Both the position numbers and the translations under genes were made by a program. The notes under the pieces are model-generated. The model was not told the DNA's origin and did no database searches. It saw only the letters and a list, made by a program, of their open reading frames with translations. This document shows, one piece after another, positions 1 to 7,615 of a stretch of DNA of 64,000 nucleotides. How positions within the stretch are numbered: position 1 is the first letter of the stretch; each line of letters starts with the position of its first letter. The stretch covers positions 123,955 through 187,954 of the forward strand of contig PDZV01000003.1 of the NCBI GenBank assembly GCA_002753135.1, written 5' to 3'. This stretch comes from Magnetococcales bacterium WMHbinv6. Lineage in GTDB: Bacteria; Pseudomonadota; Magnetococcia; Magnetococcales; Magnetaquicoccaceae.

Positions 1-251
1 GACGCTGGCGCTGATCTCTTGTGAAGCGGCAATTCTATTGTCCAATGCTCTTCCCCATCCTCCCTGGTAATCGATTATAACGAGTCACACAGCCACTGTC
101 ATGCAAATTTTACTTAATAATGAAAGCATGATGCGGATTAGGCTTCGGTTTACTGGCATTTTTTGCTAGAATCCCTATATTGAAAGGATAAGGAGTGCTG
201 AAAGTGCGCCGATCTTTCGTCTGACCAAAGAAATTGACAAGGAGATGAACC

Positions 252-986
252 ATGAATGACCCTTCTTCGGAAACCCGGGCCGCCGTATGGGGCAACACGG
301 CCCCGTCCAAAGCTACCCCCACCCCGATGGCTACACCGATTGCTGAGGCGATGAGTGTTCCGATCGTTGAACAAGGTTCAGCGATCGAATATTTAAAACA
401 GGTCTATTCCCTGTTGGCCGCCAGCATGATCGTCGCGGTTGCCGCCGGCTATGTTGGCATGAGCCTGCCGTTTGCCCGTGAACATCCGATCATCCTGATG
501 CTCTTGATGTTGGGTGCCATGTTTTTGGCTTTTGCGGTCAAAAATGCAGCCACGCTGTTTTTGTTTACCGGTATTTCTGGTCTGTCGCTGGGACCGGTGA
601 TCGCGGTTTATGTGGGTGCCGGTTTGTCGCATGTTGTGGGTGAGGCGGTTTTTATGACCGGTGCCGTCTTTGCCGGTTTGACCGTCTATGCCCTCACCAC
701 TCGTCGTGACCTGTCGGTGATGAACGGTATTCTCTTCGCTGGCTTGATTGTGCTGCTGGTGGGAGGGTTGCTCAACCTGTTCTTTCACTCTTCGGCGCTC
801 TCTTTTGCCATGGCAGCCATCGGCAGTGTCATCTTTTCCGGCTATGTCCTGGTAGAGACCCAGGAGCTGAAAAGCAATCCCTGGGCGATGGCTCCTTCGG
901 TGGCCGCTTTGTCGATGTATCTCAACGTGGTCAATCTGTTCATGAGCCTGCTGCGCCTGCTGGGCTTTGTGAACGGGGAAGATTGA
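252..986 (+). CDS. Bax inhibitor-1 / YccA family membrane protein
   Basis: A 244-residue integral inner-membrane protein of the BI-1/YccA (UPF0005) family. Members have about seven transmembrane helices and have been linked to ion leak and to modulation of membrane proteases; the exact role here is unknown. The first 50 residues are polar and Pro/Ala/Thr-rich, followed by seven hydrophobic segments from about residue 50 to the end. The C-terminal half carries the family-typical pattern of Gly- and Ser-rich helices ending near SMYLNVVNLFMSLLRLLG. The ATG has a good AAGGAG ribosome site 8 bases upstream. The next gene starts 3 bases after the stop, so the two are probably cotranscribed. The family call is confident; the function is not. 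Confidence 0.9.
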   Translation: MNDPSSETRAAVWGNTAPSKATPTPMATPIAEAMSVPIVEQGSAIEYLKQVYSLLAASMIVAVAAGYVGMSLPFAREHPIILMLLMLGAMFLAFAVKNAATLFLFTGISGLSLGPVIAVYVGAGLSHVVGEAVFMTGAVFAGLTVYALTTRRDLSVMNGILFAGLIVLLVGGLLNLFFHSSALSFAMAAIGSVIFSGYVLVETQELKSNPWAMAPSVAALSMYLNVVNLFMSLLRLLGFVNGED

Positions 987-989
987 TCC

Positions 990-1550
990 ATGACCCTGTC
1001 CGGGCAGGAAGGCCAATGGTTAACCGTTGCCCAGACACTCTTGCAAACGGCGGGATGGGACGGTGTCGCACCGGCAGTGGTGGTGTCCGGTGCGGCACAA
1101 CGTCTCTATCTGTTGCCGGATTGTCTGCAATCGACTGCTGACGGTTGCTGGCCTGTCTCCACGGCAGCCAACGGTTTTGGCAACCAACAGGATTCCGGAT
1201 GCACCCCCACAGGGTTGCATCAAATTGCCGCCTGCATCGGTGCTGACGCCCCTTGCGGCATGGTTTTCAAAAGCCGGATTGCTACCGGTGTGATCATGCC
1301 CGACTGTAGCGAACCGATGGGGGATTTTATCACCACCCGTATTCTCTGGTTGCAAGGATTGCAGAAGGGAGTCAACCAGGGTGAAGGGTGCGACAGCAAA
1401 GCCCGCTATATCTACATCCACGGCACCCCCTACAGCACCCTGCTGGGACAACCGGCTTCCGCAGGGTGTATCCGCATGCACAACCAACATATCCTGACCC
1501 TCTTTGATCGGGTTGCAGAGGGTACGCTGGTCTGGATCGATCCGGCCTGA
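990..1550 (+). CDS. L,D-transpeptidase (YkuD) family protein without signal peptide
   Basis: A 186-residue protein whose C-terminal half matches the YkuD L,D-transpeptidase fold. The pattern HGTP...S-x-GCIRM is visible, with the catalytic Cys near residue 160 and the conserved His near 143; TPTGLHQI earlier fits the family's T-P-x-G motif. Such enzymes form 3-3 crosslinks in peptidoglycan or attach proteins to it through a Cys acyl intermediate. No signal peptide or transmembrane segment is visible, which is odd for an enzyme expected to act in the periplasm. It may use an unrecognised export route, start upstream, or have a different substrate. It follows the BI-1 gene by 3 bases and probably shares its transcript. 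Confidence 0.8.
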   Translation: MTLSGQEGQWLTVAQTLLQTAGWDGVAPAVVVSGAAQRLYLLPDCLQSTADGCWPVSTAANGFGNQQDSGCTPTGLHQIAACIGADAPCGMVFKSRIATGVIMPDCSEPMGDFITTRILWLQGLQKGVNQGEGCDSKARYIYIHGTPYSTLLGQPASAGCIRMHNQHILTLFDRVAEGTLVWIDPA

Positions 1551-1702
1551 GGAAGACTCCCCCCCTTTGTGCTGGCAGCTTTGGCCTCTGGCCTGGTGCA
1601 ACGTTGCATACTTTCTGTTATCAATTGGCATAAATTGTGCGTCGTATTATGGAAAGCAGTAGACAGAAAGTGTGGGATGATCCGCGCATACGGAGGAAAA
1701 AA

Positions 1703-2146
1703 ATGGAACCAATGGCACGTCTCGAGCTGTCAGTAACCGGCCCGGCTACCACCAACCCGCAACAGGATGCGAGCTACCGCATGAAGCATGAAAAAACGTC
1801 AAATGTCGAATTTTTGTCAATGCTGGCATTGATAGAGGACAAGTTATGCCAGATTGCGGACGGTGGCGGTGAAGAGTTGTTGCTTGACTCCCTTTTTCGC
1901 ACCGCGAGCGACCTGTACCGGCGAGCGGCAGCAGAAGGGATGGGGGAATTTTCCGACTTGGCCTATGAGGTGGCACAGGCATTCGGTACGGCGAATGGCT
2001 CCAATCAGCAGGCCATCCGACGCCTTGCCCGTTTGGCTCTGTTGGCCGTCGGGCAGATGCGCCGTTTGTTGATTCCCCGTTCACTGGCAGAAAACGGTGC
2101 TTTTGCCAGACAGGTCGCCGCACAACTGCTCAATTGTTGGGTGTAG
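1703..2146 (+). CDS. Hypothetical protein, possible degenerate Hpt-like helical fold
   Basis: The frame is open from a GTG at 1637, but I chose the ATG at 1703 because CGGAGGAAAAAA lies directly before it, an almost ideal ribosome site; this gives 147 residues. I do not recognise the family. The central part (LLLDSLFRTASDLYRRAAAEGMG and onward) has the spacing of a histidine phosphotransfer helical bundle, but the phospho-accepting His is absent (Ser/Asp at that place), so the Hpt reading is only a weak suggestion. The protein is predicted helical and soluble, without signal peptide. It converges with the next gene, 54 bases away. Confidence 0.6.
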   Translation: MEPMARLELSVTGPATTNPQQDASYRMKHEKTSNVEFLSMLALIEDKLCQIADGGGEELLLDSLFRTASDLYRRAAAEGMGEFSDLAYEVAQAFGTANGSNQQAIRRLARLALLAVGQMRRLLIPRSLAENGAFARQVAAQLLNCWV

Positions 2147-2200
2147 TCAGCAACGAATAAAAGCAACAGGCGAACAGGTGTCAGTGCGGGCAAAAGCTGG

Positions 2201-2623
2201 TTACTTGTTCTGATTGCTGCTCTCCTCCTTGCCTCCATGATCACCACTCGATTGCGCGGTGCCATCGGTAAACAGGTTGTCTTGCAACAGCGCCTGACCG
2301 AATGGTTCCAAAATTTCCAAAAAGGCGGTGAGATGGGATGGGTAGCGCCGTTGAATGAACTCCGCCTGTCGTTCCAACACTTGGCGGGCGATCGATAAAG
2401 GGGAAATGGCTGGTTGTCCTTGCTCTAACGCTCGAAAGGTGCGATCCAACGCCAGAGAGAGTTTGGCCAGCGTCTCTACCCTTTGCAACGGGTCGACAAC
2501 CTCTTGCAACAGGGCTGTCATCGCTTGGCGATGCGCCTGCAAGTACTCTTGCCACAACGTTTGCGCCAGGTGTTGCCAACTGTCGCTCGGATGGATGGTC
2601 TGGCTATCTTGTGGTGGATGCAT
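2201..2623 (-). CDS. Hypothetical helical protein
   Basis: A 140-residue protein of unknown family. It is rich in Gln, Leu and Ala with long amphipathic helices (LAKLSLALDRTFRALEQG and ARQVLERQAEFIQRRYPSH are visible), has no signal peptide and ends in a polar, low-complexity tail rich in Ser, Gly, Asp and Glu. The ATG is preceded by GGAG at a fair distance. It lies 41 bases downstream of the Mor-like gene on the same strand and is probably read from the same transcript, so it may belong to that regulatory module. No function can be given. Confidence 0.6.
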   Translation of the reverse strand: MHPPQDSQTIHPSDSWQHLAQTLWQEYLQAHRQAMTALLQEVVDPLQRVETLAKLSLALDRTFRALEQGQPAISPLSIARQVLERQAEFIQRRYPSHLTAFLEILEPFGQALLQDNLFTDGTAQSSGDHGGKEESSNQNK

Positions 2624-2664
2624 GGCTGCTCCATGATGATGGTATTGCGACTGCGCAACGGTGA

Positions 2665-3144
2665 TTACATGTCGGCGGCACGGGTCAAAATGGCATAGAT
2701 CTGCCGATCTGTCAGTTGATACTCTCGCGCCAGACCACGCACCGCTTCTCCCTGATCGTAACGGCGTACAATTTCCCGGTTGCGCTGATGGCGTAACAGA
2801 TTGGCCAGCCGTGGCACGGTCAAAGTATCTCCACCAAAATGTTCACTCAACAACCGCGCCTGTGCCATCCCCAGTAAATTGGCCAAATGGTGCTGCGTTG
2901 TCGCCGTGCGCGGTACAAAAATCCGTGTGCCATGATACTGTCGCACAATTTTTTGCGCATCCGGCAATCCAATAATATCGGCTACATCGCGCATGGAAGG
3001 GGTAAGATCCTCCCTGGCCAGTGCTGGGAGCGGTTTTTTGGCCAACGGTTGTGTCATCGGGGATACCTTTCTGGTCAGAAGCGCAGGGGTTGCCTCGGGT
3101 ACGGTTTTCGCTTGATGAATGGGTTTGGTTCGTTTTAGCAACAT
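2665..3144 (-). CDS. Mor-like (Mu middle operon regulator) DNA-binding protein
   Basis: A 159-residue protein whose last 100 residues resemble the Mor/C transcription activator family of phage Mu: an N-terminal dimerisation part (DVADIIGLPDAQKIVRQYHG) followed by a C-terminal helix-turn-helix (VRRYDQGEAVRGLAREYQL, then TDRQIYAIL). The family binds imperfect dyads upstream of phage promoters and activates sigma-70 RNA polymerase. The first 50 residues are basic, Pro-rich and probably disordered. It is divergent from a CI/LexA-like repressor gene 238 bases away, an arrangement typical of a phage control switch. No structural, integrase or transposase gene is near, so a captured or remnant switch is more likely than a prophage. 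Confidence 0.75.
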   Translation of the reverse strand: MLLKRTKPIHQAKTVPEATPALLTRKVSPMTQPLAKKPLPALAREDLTPSMRDVADIIGLPDAQKIVRQYHGTRIFVPRTATTQHHLANLLGMAQARLLSEHFGGDTLTVPRLANLLRHQRNREIVRRYDQGEAVRGLAREYQLTDRQIYAILTRAADM

Positions 3145-3164
3145 TACGCTTACCTTTGTTCATA

Positions 3165-3334
3165 AATTTACGCACTGTACAAGCAAAAAACATTGAACCC
3201 AAGCTGAAAAACCCGTTATGATAGGATTATTGAAGGTCTCAGTTCGGATTTCAGTTCGTTTTTGTCGTAAGTGACAAGATACGAATAATTTACGAACTGT
3301 GTCAACAAAAAAACGTACCAGTACGTTTTTTTGT
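3165..3334. promoter_or_regulatory. Operator region between Mor-like and repressor genes
   Basis: Positions 3305-3318 and 3321-3334 form a perfect 14-bp inverted repeat with a 2-base centre (CA), the core being CGTAC-CA-GTACG flanked by runs of seven A and seven T. The block at 3287-3314 also repeats, imperfectly and in the same orientation, the block at 3165-3191 (AATTTACG-ACTGT followed by an A-run). Several GTTCG/CGAAC half sites lie between 3241 and 3346. Since the flanking genes are divergent, a terminator is unlikely here; operators for the repressor, the Mor-like protein, or both fit better. The palindrome ends 48 bases before the chosen repressor ATG. Confidence 0.6.
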
Positions 3335-3382
3335 GATGTCGGTTCGTTTATTTATCATCCAGGACGACAAGGGAGCGCGAGT

Positions 3383-4213
3383 ATGGGGAGTCAATCAATA
3401 AACCAGGAAGAAGATTCAGCCATTCGCGAACGCTTGGCTCTGGTGATTGGCAATGAAGAGCCGTATCCATGGGCAGCACGGATCGGCATTGGCAAATCCA
3501 CCTTTGCCGGCGTTTGGCGTAACGGAGCTGTCCCACAGACAAAAACTTTATTAAAAATTGCTCAACATACTGATATTTCAGTAAATTGGCTGCTAACAGG
3601 ACGCGGACCCATACGTTTGGATATGTCGGCCAGCCCGGAATTGGTAGGAGTACGCAAAGGGTATCTGAGCTATGTTACTCTCCCGGAAGGGAGTACCCAT
3701 GGGGTTGCGGTGGGACAAAATGATCAACAGTCGGCAACACCCGTCGAAGAGATGGGCGAAAGCTATCGGATTGTGCAGGAGGAGTTTTGCCATGTCCCCC
3801 GCTTTGGGGTGCAACTGGGCAGTGGACGGCTGGTACAAAGCGAACATTTGGTTGACAATCTTTCCTTTAAAGTCAGTTGGATAGAACAGGTAATGGGCCT
3901 GGATATCCGCGAACTGGCTTTGGTTCATGTCACCGGCGACAGTATGGAACCAACCTTGAAAGAGGGGGATATTTTGTTGCTGGACCGGCGCGGCTTTACG
4001 CAAAGCAGCCAACAAAAAGTGGTACGCAGCGATGCCATTTATGTCTTGTTGCGTGGCGATGAGTTGGTTGCCAAACGGTTGCAGTTCGGTTTTGATGGTT
4101 CGCTGACGGTGCAAAGTGACAACCCGGCTTATGCCAGTCAGAGCGTAGCCGCAGAACAGATGATCCAACTGCCCATTATTGGTCGTGTGGTCTGGGTTGG
4201 CAGGAGAGTGTAG
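3383..4213 (+). CDS. CI/LexA-like repressor: N-terminal DNA-binding domain plus S24 peptidase domain
   Basis: A 276-residue phage-repressor-like protein. Residues about 10-80 form a small helical DNA-binding domain (GIGKSTFAGVWRNG, then TKTLLKIAQHTDISVNWLLTGRGP, the usual ending of CI-type XRE domains). The C-terminal half is an S24/LexA peptidase domain with the catalytic serine in VTGDSMEPTLKEGDILLLDR and the lysine in DELVAKRLQ. Such proteins cleave themselves on RecA activation. An in-frame GTG exists at 3299, but the ATG at 3383 follows GGGAGCGCGAGT and lies just past the perfect palindrome, so I prefer it. It is divergent from the Mor-like activator, suggesting a damage-inducible bistable switch. 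Confidence 0.85.
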   Translation: MGSQSINQEEDSAIRERLALVIGNEEPYPWAARIGIGKSTFAGVWRNGAVPQTKTLLKIAQHTDISVNWLLTGRGPIRLDMSASPELVGVRKGYLSYVTLPEGSTHGVAVGQNDQQSATPVEEMGESYRIVQEEFCHVPRFGVQLGSGRLVQSEHLVDNLSFKVSWIEQVMGLDIRELALVHVTGDSMEPTLKEGDILLLDRRGFTQSSQQKVVRSDAIYVLLRGDELVAKRLQFGFDGSLTVQSDNPAYASQSVAAEQMIQLPIIGRVVWVGRRV

Positions 4214-4285
4214 AACAAACCTCCCATGCGCTGGTGTGCAGGCTCAAAGCGGACGGGCGGCAACTGCCAGCAACAAAGGCGACAC

Positions 4286-4300
4286 CCTGCCAAAGGCAGG
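4286..4300. terminator. Short hairpin between convergent genes
   Basis: CCTGCC-AAA-GGCAGG, a 6-bp stem just past the stop of the minus-strand gene that ends at 4303 and between convergent genes. No T-run follows on either strand, so it is a weak terminator candidate only. Confidence 0.3.
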
Positions 4301-4302
4301 AA

Positions 4303-4938
4303 TCAAAATTCGAGGCGCATACCGGCGGTCAATTCGTGAAAGGTGGCAGAACTGCCGGGATTCACCAGTTCATTGCCGCTCAGTTTCAGTTCGGCAGCAG
4401 AGGAGAGGCGATAGTTGAAATCTGCCGACAAGCCGGGGGTGAGTTTATAACTGAGAGCAACCCCCATTTGTTCGGCAGGAGGCATAAGCGCGTTGTCAAT
4501 CGGGTCCACCTTGGGGGCGAAGGAAAGCATGGATTCCAGAGAAGGGCTACTCTCCTGGCCAGTATTATCCAGGGTGGCTTGCAACACATTTCCTGCTGCC
4601 AGGAGATCCTGATAAACCGCATGCAACCAGGATGTTCCCTGTGCTGAAAGAGTGGCCACAATGGTTTGCGTGGTTTGCGCCGCTTTGCTGTGCTGGTTTT
4701 CTTCTGCCTGTTGCAGGTTGGTCGGCACCTTGGCGAGGTGCCAATCCAGTTGCAAGGCAATTTCAGCCTGGTCCGCTGTTTCGCTGTAGGGTTCGGAAAG
4801 TACAGTGTGTATTGGCTGGACGGTGGACAAACGCTGGCTCAGACCCGGAATCGGTTGTGCATACGCTGCAGAGGTGGCCAGGAGTGCCACACCGGTGACC
4901 CGGCAAAAATGCTGCAATGCACTGTAACCCTGTTTCAT
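4303..4938 (-). CDS. Putative secreted / outer-membrane protein
   Basis: A 211-residue protein with a clear Sec signal peptide (hydrophobic core VTGVALLATSAAYA, probable cleavage after AYA-Q). The middle is helical and Gln/Ala-rich. The last 65 residues show alternating polar and hydrophobic strands (GVALSYKLTPGLSADFNYRL, then ELKLSGNEL) and the chain ends in a beta-signal-like strand, ELTAGMRLEF, with a terminal Phe as seen in outer-membrane barrel proteins. The length is short for a complete barrel unless it oligomerises as in a TolC-like or small OmpA-like channel. I do not recognise the family. It is a single gene facing the repressor gene. Confidence 0.65.
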   Translation of the reverse strand: MKQGYSALQHFCRVTGVALLATSAAYAQPIPGLSQRLSTVQPIHTVLSEPYSETADQAEIALQLDWHLAKVPTNLQQAEENQHSKAAQTTQTIVATLSAQGTSWLHAVYQDLLAAGNVLQATLDNTGQESSPSLESMLSFAPKVDPIDNALMPPAEQMGVALSYKLTPGLSADFNYRLSSAAELKLSGNELVNPGSSATFHELTAGMRLEF

Positions 4939-5206
4939 GATGAGCGTTTTTTCCCGATGGCCAGAGTGTGATACAACCCGTCATCCCTGGTCCACACTAG
5001 CACAGAAAACAGCAGCCCAGCAAGAAAAAATGAATCTGTTGCAAGAAGATGTGTGGTGTCCGGTTGCATCTTCTCTGCAGGCGTCATATCCTGATTTTGT
5101 CTGATGCACAGCGTGTACATCCGGGATGAATCGTTCGCCGGATCTCAGCATGGTTTAACAGACCGGTACATCTGCCCCCGATGGGGTTGGCTAGGTTGTT
5201 TGAAGG

Positions 5207-6289
5207 ATGGAAAATATTTTTGATCCCTGGCGTCGTCGCTTACAGGATCCGCAAATTGCCGGCTTGATGCTGGTATTGCTGCTGGGCAGCCTGGCGCTCT
5301 ATTTTTTCGGCCATGCCCTGGCACCCTATTTTACGGCGGTGGTGATTGCCTACCTGCTGGAGGGGATCATCCGCGCATTGCAGCGTGTGCATTGTCCGCG
5401 TTGGTTGGCGGTCTGGCTGGTCTTTGGGCTGTTTTTGCTGGTTCTCAATCTGCTGCTGTTTGTATTGCTGCCCCAATTGGTGGTTGAACTGGCCCGAATT
5501 TCCGAGGAGATGCCCCGGATTACCGTGACGCTTAAACAGCTTTCCCACCGTTTGACCGAATCGGCAGACGGCCTGTTCAATCCGGAACAGGTGGAAAGCA
5601 TGCTGGTCTATCTGGTGGATAACTCACAGGAATGGTTGGCAAAATCGGTTGCCTTTCTGCTGCGGGGTGTGCCGGGCTTGATCTCTGTGGCGCTCTATTT
5701 GTTGCTGGTACCTTTTTTGGTCTTTTTCTTCATGAAAGATAAAGATCCCCTGCTGGCCGCCTTCTCACGCTATTTGCCGGGCGAACGGGCCCTGCTGGAA
5801 CGTGTGTTGCACGAAGTCAATGCCGGGGTGGGTGGCTATATCCATGGCAAATTTTGGGAAATGCTGCTCCTGGCCCTGGCCAGCTACATCTGTTTTGTGC
5901 TGATCGATTTTCGCTATGCCTTTGTGGTTGGCTTGTTGACCGGCTTGTCGGTGTTGATTCCCTTTCTGGGGTTGGCGGTGGTGACGATACCGGTGGTTTT
6001 GTTGGGCCTGTTTCAGTGGGGGGTCAGTTGGGAAGCGACCCATCCGCTGATTGTCTACGGCATCCTGCAGTTGGTCGATGGCAACCTGGTCGCGCCGTTG
6101 ATTCTGGGTGGGACAGTACGCATTCACCCCACAACCATCATGTTGGCCGTATTATTGTTCGGTTCCCTGTGGGGGGTGGTGGGGGTCTTTTTTGCCGTGC
6201 CGTTGGTCGTCTTGGTCAAAAGCGTGTTGGAGGTGTTGATTCCGCCACATGACGATGCGCTGAACCTGAAAACCGGTTCTGGTGGCTGA
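5207..6289 (+). CDS. AI-2E family transporter (PerM/YdiK type)
   Basis: A 360-residue polytopic inner-membrane protein of the AI-2E transporter family (PF01594). Two N-terminal helices (LMLVLLLGSLALYFFGHAL and AVWLVFGLFLLVLNLLLFVLL) precede a soluble amphipathic segment of about 80 residues, then a cluster of helices carrying the family marks FFFMKDKDPLL, GKFWEMLLLALAS and LIPFLGLAVVTIPV, and GNLVAPLILGGTVRIHP near the end. Members export small molecules or, in some species, work as Na+/H+ antiporters; the substrate here cannot be deduced. The next gene (rsmB) starts with a GTG inside the last codons, overlapping by 8 bases, so translation is probably coupled. Confidence 0.9.
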   Translation: MENIFDPWRRRLQDPQIAGLMLVLLLGSLALYFFGHALAPYFTAVVIAYLLEGIIRALQRVHCPRWLAVWLVFGLFLLVLNLLLFVLLPQLVVELARISEEMPRITVTLKQLSHRLTESADGLFNPEQVESMLVYLVDNSQEWLAKSVAFLLRGVPGLISVALYLLLVPFLVFFFMKDKDPLLAAFSRYLPGERALLERVLHEVNAGVGGYIHGKFWEMLLLALASYICFVLIDFRYAFVVGLLTGLSVLIPFLGLAVVTIPVVLLGLFQWGVSWEATHPLIVYGILQLVDGNLVAPLILGGTVRIHPTTIMLAVLLFGSLWGVVGVFFAVPLVVLVKSVLEVLIPPHDDALNLKTGSGG

Positions 6290-7568
6290 CCCGGTCGTAC
6301 AGGGCGCTGCCCTGCTGTTGCCGCAGATTGTGCCGGAGTTTGGCCAGGGTGAGCGCACTTCGTTGCGTTTGTCCGCTGCCGATCAGCTGTTGGAACACCA
6401 TTTCCGGCAACAGCGCAGCGGTTCCCTGGAACGGCAGGCGATCAGCGAACTGGTCTATTATATACTGCGTCACCGCCGCTCCCTGGAGGCGGTCGTGCGC
6501 CATCTGTTGCCAGAAAGCGGGCAACCTGAGCCGTTGTTTCTGGCCCAGGCCGCCTCGGTCGCTCTGCGTGAAGGGTGGCAGCAGCTTGGTGGCTGGCAAC
6601 GCCTGGCCCGTCTGTTGGGGATAGAGCCATTGCCCGGCAGCGTGCCGCTGCTGCCTCTGTCGGACGCCGAACAACATGAATTGCCAGAGTGGCTCTGGCA
6701 ACAGTGGCTGACAGAGTGGGGCAGAGAACAAACCAGCGCCCTGGCCAAGGCGCTCAATCAACCGGCCACGGTAGATCTGCGGGTCAATACGCTGCGAGCC
6801 AACCGGGAACAGGTGCTGGCAGAACTGACCGCCCATCGTCTCTCATGCCAATACACGCCACATGCACCACACGGTTTGCGGCTGCATGAGCGACAGGCGT
6901 TGCAACCTCTGGCTGCTTTTCAGCAAGGGTGGTTCGAGGTGCAGGATGAAGGCAGCCAGCTGATGGCACCACTGTTGCAGCCACGACCGGGTGAATTGAT
7001 CATTGATCTGTGTGCCGGTGGAGGCGGCAAAACGCTGCATCTGGCAGCTCTGCTCAACAACCGCGGTCGCCTGGTGGCGGTGGATAACGAAGCCGGGCGC
7101 TTGCTGCGCCTGACCCAACGCTGCAAACGGGCCGGCGTTCGCATCGTGCGCACGGTGCCGGTGCGCCACGAACGGGATACGCCGCTCAAAGAGTGGGAAA
7201 ACAAGGCCGATGCCGTTCTGGTCGATGTGCCGTGCAGTGGCAGTGGCACCTTGCGTCGTCATCCAGAGTTGAAATGGCGGTTGCAGTCGGCCCAGATTGC
7301 AGCGTACCATTACCGGCAATGCGCCTTGCTGGAGGCAGGGGCCCGCTTGACCCGTCCGGGTGGGCGGTTGCTCTATGTCACCTGTTCGTTGCTGATCGGG
7401 GAAAACCAGGATGTGGTGGCTGCCTTTTTGGCCGATAACCGCTCCTTTCGCAGCAAAATGGCTGTTTTGCCCCCTGGCCTCACTGCCGAGGGGCCATTGT
7501 TCCATCTATTACCGCATCGGTCTGGCACCGATGGGTTTTTTGCAGCCCTGTTACAGCGGTTGGCATGA
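6282..7568 (+). CDS. rsmB: 16S rRNA (cytosine-C5)-methyltransferase RsmB
   Basis: A 428-residue protein with the two-part RsmB layout: an N-terminal NusB-like helical RNA-binding domain (about residues 1-130) and a C-terminal NOL1/NOP2/Sun SAM-dependent domain. Visible motifs are ELIIDLCAGGGGKTLHLAALL (SAM binding; the usual second alanine is Gly), VLVDVPCSGSGTLRRHPELKW (motif IV with the Cys that releases product) and RLLYVTCSLLIGENQ (motif VI with the nucleophilic Cys). The enzyme methylates C967 of 16S rRNA in E. coli. The start is a GTG at 6282 overlapping the upstream permease gene. The purH gene follows 47 bases later on the same strand. Confidence 0.9.
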   Translation: MADPVVQGAALLLPQIVPEFGQGERTSLRLSAADQLLEHHFRQQRSGSLERQAISELVYYILRHRRSLEAVVRHLLPESGQPEPLFLAQAASVALREGWQQLGGWQRLARLLGIEPLPGSVPLLPLSDAEQHELPEWLWQQWLTEWGREQTSALAKALNQPATVDLRVNTLRANREQVLAELTAHRLSCQYTPHAPHGLRLHERQALQPLAAFQQGWFEVQDEGSQLMAPLLQPRPGELIIDLCAGGGGKTLHLAALLNNRGRLVAVDNEAGRLLRLTQRCKRAGVRIVRTVPVRHERDTPLKEWENKADAVLVDVPCSGSGTLRRHPELKWRLQSAQIAAYHYRQCALLEAGARLTRPGGRLLYVTCSLLIGENQDVVAAFLADNRSFRSKMAVLPPGLTAEGPLFHLLPHRSGTDGFFAALLQRLA

Positions 7569-7615
7569 GCGGAAACCGTGCGCAGGTTGTTTTCATCGTC
7601 GAGGAGTAACATAGC

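Noticed and set aside
1..251. Short minus-strand frames before the first gene
   Set aside because: They extend antisense into the Bax-inhibitor-like gene and lack start signals; apart from the ribosome site I see nothing definite here.
3299..3382. GTG start at 3299 for the CI/LexA-like repressor
   Set aside because: It would place the perfect palindrome inside the coding region, while the ATG at 3383 has a better ribosome site and gives the usual domain boundary.
2201..4213. A resident prophage
   Set aside because: Only regulatory-type genes are present; no integrase, transposase, head, tail or lysis gene within the neighbouring sequence.
4935..5120. A 61-codon minus-strand frame upstream of the exported protein gene
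   Set aside because: No ribosome site, no domain and a composition like intergenic DNA.
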